From JBFLXN01 sp040755715 [NCBI: Candidatus Edwardsbacteria bacterium] (GTDB lineage Bacteria > Edwardsbacteria > AC1 > JBFLXN01), in NCBI GenBank assembly GCA_040755715.1, contig JBFLXN010000082.1, forward strand, positions 1-11,344: DNA of 11,344 nucleotides, written 5' to 3'. The notes beneath the pieces are model-generated. The model did no database searches. It saw nothing but the letters and a program-made list of their open reading frames with translations, and was not told where the DNA came from. A program made the position numbers and the translations under genes. Below, piece by piece: positions 1 to 7,742 of the stretch. Every line of letters starts with the position of its first letter. The first letter of the stretch is position 1.

Positions 1-2014
1 AATCGCCGGCCTTGAATCTATAAAAATATACCCCATCCGCTACCCGCTTCCCGTTATCATCCTCGCCATCCCAAGTAACCTTGTAGGCTCCTGGACTCTT
101 AGGCTCATTTACTAATGTCTTCACCAATTCCCCAGCAATGTTGTAGATTTTCATACTCACCGCTAACCGCTCACTGCTAACCGCTGGGACCAAATAGCGA
201 ATGACGGTTTGCGTGCTAAATGGATTTGGAGCATTCTGTCCGAGGAAGAAAGACTTCGGCAATTTTGCAACTGGCTTGGGCAGTTCCTCAACACCAGGAG
301 GGGGAGGAACAATAACTTCATTGGTTGGTCCACTTTCATATTCATAATACGGAGTCTTTACTATCGCGGTCACCAAATATAGATAACTACTATCTGTAAA
401 AGGAGCAGTATCTGTAAATGTAAGTGTAGCGGCATCTGTCATTCCAACTCTGGTCCAACTTGTATTCACGAAAGGATATTTGCTATTCCAAATCGCAAGC
501 GTATCTGGATTCCGGTAGACAAAGTAACTATCTACTTCAGCATCACCACTGGCGAACCAGTAGAAAGTAACTGTGTCGGGTGCGGTAAGAATATAAGTTA
601 GGTTTGTAGGAGGATACCTCGTGATTCCTGTGTCTGCCTCAAAATAACCCCATACCATTTGAGAAGCCGGGTCCGCTCCAATTCCTACATAGACGCCAAT
701 GTATTGATAGCGGGCGTCTGCCCAAGGAACAGAGGTGTACTCATAGAACTTTCCATTGTCATAGCCAATTTCCGTTCCGAACATCGCATTGTCGTATCTG
801 AGTGCCTCTGCACCTAAACTACTTTGCGCACCCACCATACAGATTGTATCCCCGGTTCCCGAAACAGTAATACTCGGCCAGATAAATCCCCTTGAGTCTT
901 TTGACATTGTATCTGGTGTCGTCCACAATCCGCCTCCGATTCCCCCTTCATCTACGCAACTTATAGAAGCATTCCTTCCCGCGTGATGCCAGCAGACAAT
1001 GGGAAGACCGTTAGCATCAATGGTTATCCCCGGAAAGCCGATCCAATTGCTACCTACAGTATAGCCCACAGGGTCCGGAGCTACACCCGTATAGGCATTC
1101 CAGCCAATTAGCCGGAAACTCCCAAGGGTATCCATTTTAGTCCACACCCACATGGCGTTCTCAGCTGCATCGGTAACAATTCCCTCAGTATTTCCAGTCG
1201 TAGCCCAGTCGTATGCAGTAACTCCTCCCGGCACTGGCCCGTAGAGAAGACCGCTCAAATTGGGGTTGACCTGGCAGTATCTAATAGGCGCATCAGTCGC
1301 CACACCTATACCGTGAATAGAAGAGCCAGGTGATTTTGAGTCATCAAGATAGAAAAGGTGAATAGCATTTCCCACCTTCGGCGCTATTTTCGGATATTCT
1401 TGGGCTGAATCATTCGGAGTTGTCGCTTGAATAAAATCAGAAATATTCACCGGAGCACTCCAAGTATTTCCACTATCCGCTGAAGAGGAAATAAAGATAT
1501 CCCCTTCCATAGCATTCTCCCAACCGTAATATCCAAAATAGTGGTCTGACCAGCAAATGTAGAGCGTGTTAAGGGCTTGACTGTAGCCGATACTTGGCCA
1601 ACCCATAAATGTGACCCCAGTAGCCACTGCCTTCATCCCAGTCCCCGCACTCCAGAACCACATTTTCCAAAGTCCTGCCACATCATCCCAGCCGTTAAAT
1701 GCTACATGAGGGCTGCCGCCAATAACGAGGACATTCGTCATTCCACCTTGTCCCATCGCACCGAGACCGTCTCTGGTATACTTATTAAATGGTGTGATCT
1801 TGTTCCAGATATTGTAATTGATGCCACGGTCAGCAGAACCTAAAAGATATATATTGAAGTGGTAAATAGTATCAGGAGCTAGCGGTGCTTTTAGATTCTG
1901 AGGAGTAATTACTTTATTGAAACGCTCCAGTGGTTGAATATAGGCGTCATCAAAGGCAAACCCCATTCCGGCTATCAAACAGATAGCCACTAACGCAAAA
2001 ATCAACTTTTTCAT
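1..2014 (-). CDS. Secreted beta-propeller-like protein with FnIII-like and FlgD-like C-terminal domains, paralogue 1 (3' end cut by window edge)
   Basis: I do not recognise a named family for the whole protein. The frame stays open from ATG at 2014 to base 1 (671 codons plus one base). By alignment with its neighbour, only about 11 residues (ending in a TKKMILVK-like tail) lie outside the window. The N-terminus is a signal peptide (MKK, hydrophobic stretch, GMGFA before FDDAYIQ), so the product is exported. Next come Trp/Gly-rich repeats with an Asp-box-like motif (SADSGNTW), typical of BNR/sialidase-type beta-propellers. An FnIII-like segment (YPPTNLT ... SGPTNEVIV) and a FlgD-like Ig domain (FFLGQNAPNPFS ... 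WDGEDDNGKRVADGVYFYR) follow. In Bacteroidota that C-terminal fold is a secretion or sorting signal; here that role is inferred. Its RBS, GGAGGT seven bases upstream, lies inside the truncated gene before it. The middle (about 680-930) differs strongly from paralogue 2, while other blocks are nearly identical. Ligand and function are unknown. Confidence 0.85.
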   Translation of the reverse strand, partial: MKKLIFALVAICLIAGMGFAFDDAYIQPLERFNKVITPQNLKAPLAPDTIYHFNIYLLGSADRGINYNIWNKITPFNKYTRDGLGAMGQGGMTNVLVIGGSPHVAFNGWDDVAGLWKMWFWSAGTGMKAVATGVTFMGWPSIGYSQALNTLYICWSDHYFGYYGWENAMEGDIFISSSADSGNTWSAPVNISDFIQATTPNDSAQEYPKIAPKVGNAIHLFYLDDSKSPGSSIHGIGVATDAPIRYCQVNPNLSGLLYGPVPGGVTAYDWATTGNTEGIVTDAAENAMWVWTKMDTLGSFRLIGWNAYTGVAPDPVGYTVGSNWIGFPGITIDANGLPIVCWHHAGRNASISCVDEGGIGGGLWTTPDTMSKDSRGFIWPSITVSGTGDTICMVGAQSSLGAEALRYDNAMFGTEIGYDNGKFYEYTSVPWADARYQYIGVYVGIGADPASQMVWGYFEADTGITRYPPTNLTYILTAPDTVTFYWFASGDAEVDSYFVYRNPDTLAIWNSKYPFVNTSWTRVGMTDAATLTFTDTAPFTDSSYLYLVTAIVKTPYYEYESGPTNEVIVPPPPGVEELPKPVAKLPKSFFLGQNAPNPFSTQTVIRYLVPAVSSERLAVSMKIYNIAGELVKTLVNEPKSPGAYKVTWDGEDDNGKRVADGVYFYRFKAGD
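154..188 (-). repeat. Heptanucleotide tandem repeat inside the FlgD-like domain coding sequence (paralogue 1)
   Basis: Read on the minus strand, about four to five adjacent 7-nt units of the type GCGGTTA / GCAGTGA / GCGGTGA run through the coding sequence. They encode AVSSERLAVS, between the YLVP strand and MKIYN of the FlgD-like domain, where related domains usually have a shorter turn. Because seven is not a multiple of three, successive units are read in different frames. The same repeat is at the equivalent place in paralogue 2. Confidence 0.7.
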
Positions 2015-2363
2015 CTCTTTTACCTCCACGCATATCGCTCACAGCCTTGGGCTCATTTTCATTAGTAGCACTGGCGGCTAAAGGCACACCATTGTTGGTC
2101 CAAAGCCTATTGCCTGCACTATCTACCCTCTGAGCATAAATGTCCAAATTCCCACTCCGCCAATCCTGCCAGATAATTATCCCTCCGCCCTTCATATCCG
2201 GCACAATCACCGGATTCATCTGGTCAGCACCAAAGGTGCAAATCGGCACTCCGTCTGTCTGCCAGTAGACCTTGCCAGCGGCAAAGCAGAAAGCAGGAAT
2301 TAGTAAATTAGTGATTAGGAAAAAATAAAAGAATAAAATCAAATTTTTTCTAAGGCTGTTCAC
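1950..2363 (-). pseudogene. Truncated 5' fragment of a secreted WQD-repeat protein
   Basis: The frame begins at GTG (2363), with GGAGA about 8 nt upstream, and reads 137 codons. Residues 1-28 form a clear signal peptide (NSLRKN, then a long hydrophobic run ending CFA). Two copies of a roughly 52-residue repeat follow. The first runs W34-QTDGVPI ... NPVIVPDMKGG-IIIWQDWRSGNLDIYAQRVDSAGNR; the second starts LWTNNGVPL and ends DMRGG at residue 114, just where IIIWQD should come. After that the frame runs 23 residues out of phase through the RBS and signal-peptide region of paralogue 1, giving sequence with no repeat character, and stops at 1950. Proteins with this repeat normally carry many copies, so this is the head of a much longer gene destroyed by deletion or insertion. 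It overlaps paralogue 1 by 65 nt in another frame. It may still be translated and coupled to it. Confidence 0.75.
2022..2027 (-). promoter_or_regulatory. Ribosome binding site of paralogue 1, formed by Gly-Gly codons of the broken upstream gene
   Basis: On the minus strand these bases read GGAGGT and lie 7 nt before the ATG at 2014, an ideal Shine-Dalgarno position. In the frame of the truncated upstream gene the same six bases are codons 113-114 (GGA GGT), the Gly-Gly that ends a DMRGG repeat motif. They match the GG of DMKGG in the preceding repeat of that protein. This start site therefore appears to have been created by the rearrangement. Confidence 0.7.
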
Positions 2364-2379
2364 GGCCTTCTCCTTTATT

Positions 2380-2399
2380 CCCAGCCGTAAACGGCTGGG
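2380..2399. repeat. Perfect 8-bp stem hairpin (REP-like)
   Basis: CCCAGCCG, a TAAA loop, then CGGCTGGG. It sits just upstream of the GTG start of the broken gene. No T-run follows on the minus strand (AATAAAGGAG comes next), so it is not a standard intrinsic terminator. It could be a REP-like palindrome, an mRNA-end stabiliser for the gene before it, or a weak attenuator. Confidence 0.6.
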
Positions 2400-2412
2400 C
2401 TACCTACCATTG

Positions 2413-2429
2413 ACAGGCGAGACGCCTGT
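2413..2429. repeat. Perfect 7-bp stem hairpin directly after paralogue 2 stop codon
   Basis: ACAGGCG, an AGA loop, then CGCCTGT. It begins one base after the TAG of paralogue 2 on the minus strand and is followed about 13 nt later by the second hairpin at 2380-2399. No U-tract follows. The pair looks like a composite palindromic repeat placed between genes. Confidence 0.6.
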
Positions 2430-2430
2430 T

Positions 2431-4458
2431 CTACTTTACCAAAATCATCTTCTTTGTATCCGTGAAATCGCCGGCCTTGAATCTATAAAAATATACCCCA
2501 TCCGCTACCCGCTTCCCGTTATCATCCTCGCCATCCCAAGTAACCTTGTAGGCTCCTGGACTCTTAGGCTCATTTACTAATGTCTTCACCAATTCCCCAG
2601 CATTGTTGTAGATTTTCATACTCACCGCTAACCGCTCACTGCTAACCGCTGGGACCAAATAGCGAATGACGGTTTGCGCGCTAAATGGATTTGGAGCATT
2701 CTGTCCGAGGAAGAAAGACTTCGGCAATTTTGCAACTGGCTTGGGCAGTTCCTCAACACCAGGAGGGGGAGGAACAATAACTTCATTGGTTGGTCCACTT
2801 TCATACTCATAATAGGGGGTCTTTACTATTGCCATCACTAAGTATCGGTAAACAGTATCCACCGCATTAGGAGCATCATCTGTATAGGTAAGCGTGGGAG
2901 TAGCAGTTCCTCCAACTCTTGTCCAATTTGTATTCAAAAATGGATACTGAGAATACCATATAGTAGTTGTATCTCCAATCCTGTAGACAAAATAACTATC
3001 TACTTCCGCATCAGCACTGGCTAGCCAGTTGAGTTGATAGATGCGATTTGCGGAATCCAAAACAGTATGAGTTAGGTTTGTTGGAGGATACCTCGTGATT
3101 GCTGTGTCTGCTCCAAAGTAACCCCATACCATTTGAGAAGTTGGGTCTGCGCCAATTCCTACATATAGGCCTCCACTGATATTAGGCCAAGAGGGAAGAG
3201 TTGTGTATGGATAGTCCAGTCCAAGGTCTGGTTCCATTCCAAAAGCTGGCTGAGCGGGTCCCCAGGCATACGCACTCATCATAAGAGTATCACCTGTGCT
3301 ACTTACAGTAATACTTGGGAAGAATAGACTAACAGAGGGGATAGCAAAAGTATCAAGATCAGTCTGCCATAGTCCCCCTCCAATTCCTCCTTTATCAGCA
3401 CAACTTACAGAAGCATTCTTTCCCGCGTGATGCCAGCAGACAATCGGCCATCCAGCAGCATCAATGGTTATACCTGGAGACCCAATCCAACCTGAACCCA
3501 AAGTAAATCCTATGGTGTCAGGCGCAGCCCCAGTATAGCAATTCCAGCCAATCAACCGAGTGGTCTGAGCCGTATTCATTTTAGTCCACACCCAGATGGC
3601 ATTCTCTGCTGCATCGGTAACAATTCCCTCAGTATTTCCAGTCGTAGCCCAGTCGTATGCAGTAACTCCTCCCGGCACTGGCCCGTAGAGAAGACCGCTC
3701 AAATTGGGGTTGACCTGGCAGTATCTAATAGGCGCGTTGGTATAGGGACCTATATCTTGAACCGCAGAGCCAGGTGATTCTGAGTCATCAAGATACATAA
3801 GGTGAATAGCATTTCCCACCCGTGGTGCTATCTTCGGATATTCCTGGGCAGAATCAGCCGGGGTCACCGCCTGAATGAAATCAGAAATATTCACCGGATT
3901 ACTCCAAGTATTTCCACCATCCGCTGAAGAGGAAATAAAGATATCCCCTTCCATAGCATTCTCCCAACCGTAATATCCAAAATAGTGGTCTGACCAGCAA
4001 ATGTAGAGCGTGTTAAGGGCTGGACTGTAGCCGATACTTGGCCAACCCATAAATGTAGAGCTAGTAGCCACTGCCTTCATCCCAGTCCCCGCACTCCAGA
4101 ACCACATTTTCCAAGTCCCTGCCACATCATCCCAGCCGTTAAATGCTACATGAGGGCTGCCGCCAAGAACGAGGACATTTGTCATTCCCCCGTCTCCCAT
4201 CGCACCGAGACCGTCTCTGGTATACTTATTAAATGGTGTGATTTTGTTCCAGATATTGTAATTGATGCCACGGTCAGCAGAACCTAAAAGATATATATTG
4301 AAGTGGTAAATAGTATCAGGAGCTAACGGTGCTTTTAGATTCTGAGGAGTAATTGCTTTATTAAAATGCCCCAGTGGTTGAATATAGGCGTCATCAAAGG
4401 CAAACCCCATTCCGGCTATCAAACAGATAGCCATTAACGCAAAAATTAGTTTCTTCAT
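2431..4458 (-). CDS. Secreted beta-propeller-like protein with FnIII-like and FlgD-like C-terminal domains, paralogue 2
   Basis: A complete 675-residue protein. Its ATG is preceded by GGAGGT (9 nt) and a closer AAGGAG. Residues 1-20 are a signal peptide (cleavage expected after GFA). Residues about 50-455 are a Trp/Gly-rich region with WSDHYFGYYGWENAMEGDIFIS and an Asp-box SADGGNTW at 178-185, which suggests a BNR-like propeller. Residues about 458-562 resemble FnIII. A proline-rich hinge (VPPPPGVEELPKP) leads to a FlgD-like Ig domain at 581-675 (GQNAPNPFS, IYNNAGELVKTLV, WDGEDDNGKRVADGVYFYR, terminal KKMILVK). In Bacteroidota such a tail directs type IX secretion; whether this organism has that system is not visible here. 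The start lies 49 nt after the large TPR gene, so co-transcription is likely. The catalytic residues of sialidases are not evident, so binding or structure is as likely as enzymatic activity. Confidence 0.88.
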   Translation of the reverse strand: MKKLIFALMAICLIAGMGFAFDDAYIQPLGHFNKAITPQNLKAPLAPDTIYHFNIYLLGSADRGINYNIWNKITPFNKYTRDGLGAMGDGGMTNVLVLGGSPHVAFNGWDDVAGTWKMWFWSAGTGMKAVATSSTFMGWPSIGYSPALNTLYICWSDHYFGYYGWENAMEGDIFISSSADGGNTWSNPVNISDFIQAVTPADSAQEYPKIAPRVGNAIHLMYLDDSESPGSAVQDIGPYTNAPIRYCQVNPNLSGLLYGPVPGGVTAYDWATTGNTEGIVTDAAENAIWVWTKMNTAQTTRLIGWNCYTGAAPDTIGFTLGSGWIGSPGITIDAAGWPIVCWHHAGKNASVSCADKGGIGGGLWQTDLDTFAIPSVSLFFPSITVSSTGDTLMMSAYAWGPAQPAFGMEPDLGLDYPYTTLPSWPNISGGLYVGIGADPTSQMVWGYFGADTAITRYPPTNLTHTVLDSANRIYQLNWLASADAEVDSYFVYRIGDTTTIWYSQYPFLNTNWTRVGGTATPTLTYTDDAPNAVDTVYRYLVMAIVKTPYYEYESGPTNEVIVPPPPGVEELPKPVAKLPKSFFLGQNAPNPFSAQTVIRYLVPAVSSERLAVSMKIYNNAGELVKTLVNEPKSPGAYKVTWDGEDDNGKRVADGVYFYRFKAGDFTDTKKMILVK
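2619..2653 (-). repeat. Heptanucleotide tandem repeat inside the FlgD-like domain coding sequence (paralogue 2)
   Basis: Same 7-nt repeat and same place as at 154-188, encoding AVSSERLAVS (residues about 604-613) before MKIYN. Its presence in both copies means it entered before the duplication or was spread by gene conversion. Confidence 0.7.
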
Positions 4459-4507
4459 TTCTCCTTGACCTCCTCTTCTTATCTACTGGACAGAATTTCC
4501 AGAAAAA

Positions 4508-6634
4508 TCACACATAAGAAATCTTGTGCTTTTCTGGCTTTTTCAATTTTGAGGGAATGGGTTTTGGTTTGGGCGCCTCTTCCACTGGTTTTGGCGGGGC
4601 TTCAGGAGTGGGTGGGGTCACTTCTTTCTCCAAAGGTTGTGGTCTTTCCGATAAAACTGGTTCTGGCTTCACCATTTCTTCTTTAGCGATTCTCTTTGGT
4701 TCTACCTTAGGAGGCAAGGTAGGTTCTGGTTTGGGTATTTCAGGTTCTGGTGGCAAAACCCCGACCTTCGGAGGTGGCATTTCTACGCGCAGTGGAGGTG
4801 CTTCAGTTCTTGGGGGAGGTGGTAGGCCTTTGGTTTCTTCTCGCAACCGTTTGACCTTAACTCCAACATCCTTAAAATTTATGTCCATCAAATAAACAGT
4901 TTCATATTCTTTTAAAGCATTTACTAAATCGTTCAATTGTTCATAGGCAACTCCCAAACCATAATGCAAGCCAATATAATCTTCTTCAGGATAGCCCGAT
5001 GTACCCAGTCCTCTTTCAAACTGTTTTACTGCAAACCTCGGTTCTCCCCGCTCCAGGAAACAGAGTCCTAACATTTCAAAGGCTTTTAGTCTTTCATTCT
5101 TTCCTTTGCTGGCAATTTGAAATTCATAGATGGCTTCGTCCAAAAGTCCCATTTCTTTATAGGCGATACCCAAGTCATAATGACCTTGAAAATCTTCTTC
5201 ACCAATTGTTTGATAAACACCTTCTTTGAATTCGTCAATAATCTCAGCGATAGAAATTGTTTCTTCTTGAGGTACGCTTACCCCTTCAGCTACGCTGAAG
5301 CGAACTCTAGATTCCTTCCCTCCTTCCACAATTGGACGACCGAAGAGAACTTTTTCTTCAGGCTTAACCTCTTCTGGCGCCTTAGCTGGTGGTGGGGTCA
5401 CAGGAATCTCCACTCTGGGAGGTGGGGCTTTTATCTCTTCCAATCCAGGTGGTGGCATCACGACTTCTTCTTTAACTGGAATAGGTGAGACTGCCTGTGT
5501 AATCAGCGATAAATTCTCTAAGGCGGTCTCATTCTGGGGGTCTATTTCTAAAACCTTCTGATAAACGGCGCCGGCTTGCTCTTTCAATTCCCTTCTTCTC
5601 AAACATTCAGCCAGACTGAGGTAGGCAGACAGCATTGTTTTTTCGTTTTTGCTGGCAATAGCAATTTCCACCAATTTTTGGTGAGTTCTTATTTCTAACG
5701 GTTGGAGCTCAGCGATCTTGCGATAGAGTGATTCTGCTTTCTCTATTTTCCCTTCTGAAAAATAGCCCTCAGCGGCCGTGTGATATTGCTCAATGGCTTC
5801 CGGAATTGAACCTATTTCTAAAAGTAAATCACCTAGTTCTACATTAGTTGACCAATCGGCTGGTTTTATTTCTTCAACTACTGGAGGTGGTGCTAGAGCC
5901 TCTTCTTTTTTAATAATCAGTTCTTCTGGCTTAATCAAAGTGGGTTTTTCCTCTACCGGGGGGGGGATAATTTCTACTGGCGGCACTTCTAAACTTACGG
6001 AGGGGGCTTCAGGCCTTGGCGGCTCTGGTTTAGGAGCGGCTTTTTCGCCGTACATTGCTCTAACTCTGGCTTGTAGGGCTTCAGCTTCTACAATTCTTCC
6101 CTGTTCCTCATAAGTTTCGGCAATCGCTTGAAACTCCTTAGCGGCTTCCTCAATTTTTTTCTGGGAGAGATACATTTCGGCTAATTTTGAGCGGACACTC
6201 AAATTCTTTGGGTTCAATTCCACAATCTGTTGATAGGTCTGAAGCACTGCTTCAATCTGGTTCTCCCGCAATTTACGGTCGGCATATTCAATCAAATTGG
6301 TAAGTGCCTCACTAATTAATCCCTGTTGGATATAGAGTTCACCGAGGGTCTTATAGACTTCGGCTTCTGGCTTCAAGCGCAAGATTTTTTTGCAGACAGC
6401 AATGGCATTATTATAGAGTGCATCCTGGCTGTAGGCTTTGGCTGCTTCTTGATAATGGCTAATTGCTTCTTCAATGGAACTGAGTTTCACATAGCTATCG
6501 CCGACAAAGTTATAGATGCTGGCATTAGTCGGTTCAGCCTCTAAAACCTTTTTATATTCGGCAATAGCTTTGGCGTATTCGCCTTTCTGAAAATATTCAG
6601 CCGCTTTTGCCTTTATAGCTGGAATATTTGCCAC
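4508..6634 (-). CDS. Large TPR protein with proline-rich linkers
   Basis: A cytoplasmic tetratricopeptide scaffold: no signal peptide or membrane segment is seen. The frame extends to a GTG at 6658 (716 residues) with no ribosome site. An internal GTG at 6634 has GGAGGAAGA directly before it, so I chose that start (708 residues). Numbering from the longer form, TPR block 1 is 12-205 (for example YFQKGEYAKAIAEYKKVLEAEP). A Pro/Glu linker at 206-266 leads to TPR block 2 at 267-388, a second Pro-rich linker at about 392-435, and a third block at 470-608 (HYDLGIAYKEMGLLDEAIYEFQ, LKAFEML, YIGLHYGLGVAYEQL). A long Pro/Lys/Glu tail ends in KHKISYV. Block 3 is clearly homologous to the C-terminal block of the smaller TPR gene at 7931. 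It lies between an ExeA-type ATPase and two secreted proteins, which suggests an assembly scaffold for secretion or pili. The partner is unknown. Confidence 0.85.
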   Translation of the reverse strand: MANIPAIKAKAAEYFQKGEYAKAIAEYKKVLEAEPTNASIYNFVGDSYVKLSSIEEAISHYQEAAKAYSQDALYNNAIAVCKKILRLKPEAEVYKTLGELYIQQGLISEALTNLIEYADRKLRENQIEAVLQTYQQIVELNPKNLSVRSKLAEMYLSQKKIEEAAKEFQAIAETYEEQGRIVEAEALQARVRAMYGEKAAPKPEPPRPEAPSVSLEVPPVEIIPPPVEEKPTLIKPEELIIKKEEALAPPPVVEEIKPADWSTNVELGDLLLEIGSIPEAIEQYHTAAEGYFSEGKIEKAESLYRKIAELQPLEIRTHQKLVEIAIASKNEKTMLSAYLSLAECLRRRELKEQAGAVYQKVLEIDPQNETALENLSLITQAVSPIPVKEEVVMPPPGLEEIKAPPPRVEIPVTPPPAKAPEEVKPEEKVLFGRPIVEGGKESRVRFSVAEGVSVPQEETISIAEIIDEFKEGVYQTIGEEDFQGHYDLGIAYKEMGLLDEAIYEFQIASKGKNERLKAFEMLGLCFLERGEPRFAVKQFERGLGTSGYPEEDYIGLHYGLGVAYEQLNDLVNALKEYETVYLMDINFKDVGVKVKRLREETKGLPPPPRTEAPPLRVEMPPPKVGVLPPEPEIPKPEPTLPPKVEPKRIAKEEMVKPEPVLSERPQPLEKEVTPPTPEAPPKPVEEAPKPKPIPSKLKKPEKHKISYV

Positions 6635-6672
6635 TCTTCCTCCAATTTTACTGGGCACTTACTCGTAGGAGC

Positions 6673-6690
6673 GTCCCGCTAAGGCGGGAC
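6673..6690. repeat. Perfect 7-bp stem hairpin in ATPase-TPR gap
   Basis: GTCCCGC, a TAAG loop, then GCGGGAC, flanked by direct copies of ACTCGTA (6661-6667 and 6689-6695). No T-run follows on the transcribed strand, so termination is not supported. It could be a REP-like palindrome. Confidence 0.55.
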
Positions 6691-6698
6691 TCGTAATA

Positions 6699-6860
6699 AA
6701 CGCCGTATCGCTTCGCTCGGAGGAAACGTAGTATCATTTCATTCATTTTTGCGATTACTACGATTACTACGAGCGACAGCAATCCTGCACTCACTCGTTC
6801 TTGCGCAATGATTTCTCAAAAGCAATAATCCTCCGATTACTCCGAGCGATAGCGATATTA
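6699..6860. repeat. Inverted and direct short-repeat cluster with 9-nt units (CGATTACTA / CGAGCGACA)
   Basis: Fills most of the 206-nt gap between the ATPase and large TPR genes. Two identical 9-mers CGATTACTA occur at 6752-6760 and 6761-6769, followed by CGAGCGACA. Nearly the same pair recurs at 6834-6851 (CGATTACTC, CGAGCGATA). The bases about 6706-6722, read on the opposite strand, match 6839-6856 with one extra base, so the outer parts form an imperfect inverted repeat around the cluster. No coding frame is convincing here. Confidence 0.5.
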
Positions 6861-6864
6861 CGTT

Positions 6865-7710
6865 TCATTCTTTCTTCTCTTCTTCGGCTGCTTTCTCTGA
6901 TAAAATGAGAGAAGTAACTACGGCTTGAACAATGGAGGCATCTATCATTTCTTTTTCCAATAGACAGGCTTCTAAAAGAGCGTTATCACAGATGGCGTTA
7001 ATTAATCTTGGCCGACCTTGAGAATGACGATTGATGAGGTCAAAAGCTGTATCGGTGAAGAGGTCTTCGGTTCTTCCGGCTACGGCTAAACGGTGTTTAA
7101 TATAGCCTTTGACCGCATCTCCATCCAAGGACTCTAATTTGAATCTTACTGCCACCCTTTGGCGAAGAGCCGTGTCCTTGGTTAACTGTTCATCCAACTC
7201 TGGCAGGCCAAAGAGCAAAAAGGTAATCAACCTCGCATCTGAAATTTCTAAATTTAACAAACCTCTCATTTCTTCTAAGACTTCTTTGGTTTGTAGCATA
7301 TTGGCTTCGTCAATAATCAGGACCGCTTTTTTGCCCTCATTATGAATCTCCATCAAACGTTGGGAAAGCATAGAAACTACTTTTGTCTTCTCTTCTGGAA
7401 TATCTTTCAGTCCCAAAAGAGTAGCCACCCGTCGCACAAACCAAATAGGAGTGAATTCGGAATGCGTCAAGACCAATAGGGCAGTCTCAAATCTTCCATC
7501 TTCACGCAGGATTTCTAACATTCTTCTGGCCAGCATTGTTTTCCCTGTGCCCACTTCTCCAGTCAATATGGACAGACCGCGCATTCTCTCAGCCGCATGG
7601 CTTAGACGCAAGACACCTTGTGAATGCGGCACACTATCAAAATAGAAGCGATTATCCGGCACATTAGCAAACGGGTCCCCGGACAATCTAAAAAATCGTT
7701 CATAATCCAT
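6865..7710 (-). CDS. ExeA/GspA-type AAA+ ATPase (281 aa, lacking peptidoglycan-binding domain)
   Basis: An AAA+ ATPase of the ExeA/GspA/MshM class, which in other bacteria powers or regulates assembly of secretion pores, pili or exopolysaccharide machines at the envelope. The N-terminus MDYERFFRLSGDPFANVPDNRFYF fits the family opening (FGL..dPF...PDPrf.y). Walker A GEVGTGKT is at 51-58 and Walker B VLIIDEA at 130-136. A sensor-1-like LITFLLFGLPEL is at 161-172. The LRQRV motif, with the probable arginine finger, is at 182-186. The sensor-2-like GRPRLIN is at 232-238, followed by a helical lid. ExeA itself is about twice as long, with a membrane segment and a peptidoglycan-binding domain. Here the protein ends in an acidic/lysine tail (AAEEEKKE), so it is probably soluble, and the adjacent TPR proteins may supply docking. 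The ATG is preceded by AAGGAGGG at about 9 nt. The exact machine served cannot be told from the sequence. Confidence 0.88.
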   Translation of the reverse strand: MDYERFFRLSGDPFANVPDNRFYFDSVPHSQGVLRLSHAAERMRGLSILTGEVGTGKTMLARRMLEILREDGRFETALLVLTHSEFTPIWFVRRVATLLGLKDIPEEKTKVVSMLSQRLMEIHNEGKKAVLIIDEANMLQTKEVLEEMRGLLNLEISDARLITFLLFGLPELDEQLTKDTALRQRVAVRFKLESLDGDAVKGYIKHRLAVAGRTEDLFTDTAFDLINRHSQGRPRLINAICDNALLEACLLEKEMIDASIVQAVVTSLILSEKAAEEEKKE

Positions 7711-7742
7711 TTCTTAATCCCTCCTTGTTAAGAAAAATTTTT

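Noticed and set aside
163-345. Minus-strand 60-codon frame, repeated almost identically at 2628-2810
   Set aside because: Both are alternative-frame shadows of the FlgD-like domain in the two paralogues; the apparent conservation is due to the duplication.
2380-2429. Pair of strong hairpins as rho-independent terminators after paralogue 2
   Set aside because: Neither is followed by a U-tract on the transcribed strand; kept as repeats instead.
4486-4502. Inverted repeat CTGGA/TCCAG between the large TPR gene and paralogue 2
   Set aside because: Only 5 bp with a 7-nt loop and no T-run; expected by chance.
4524-4895. Plus-strand Gly-rich open frame
   Set aside because: It is the antisense shadow of the Pro-rich tail of the large TPR gene (Pro codons read backwards as Gly); no start site evidence.
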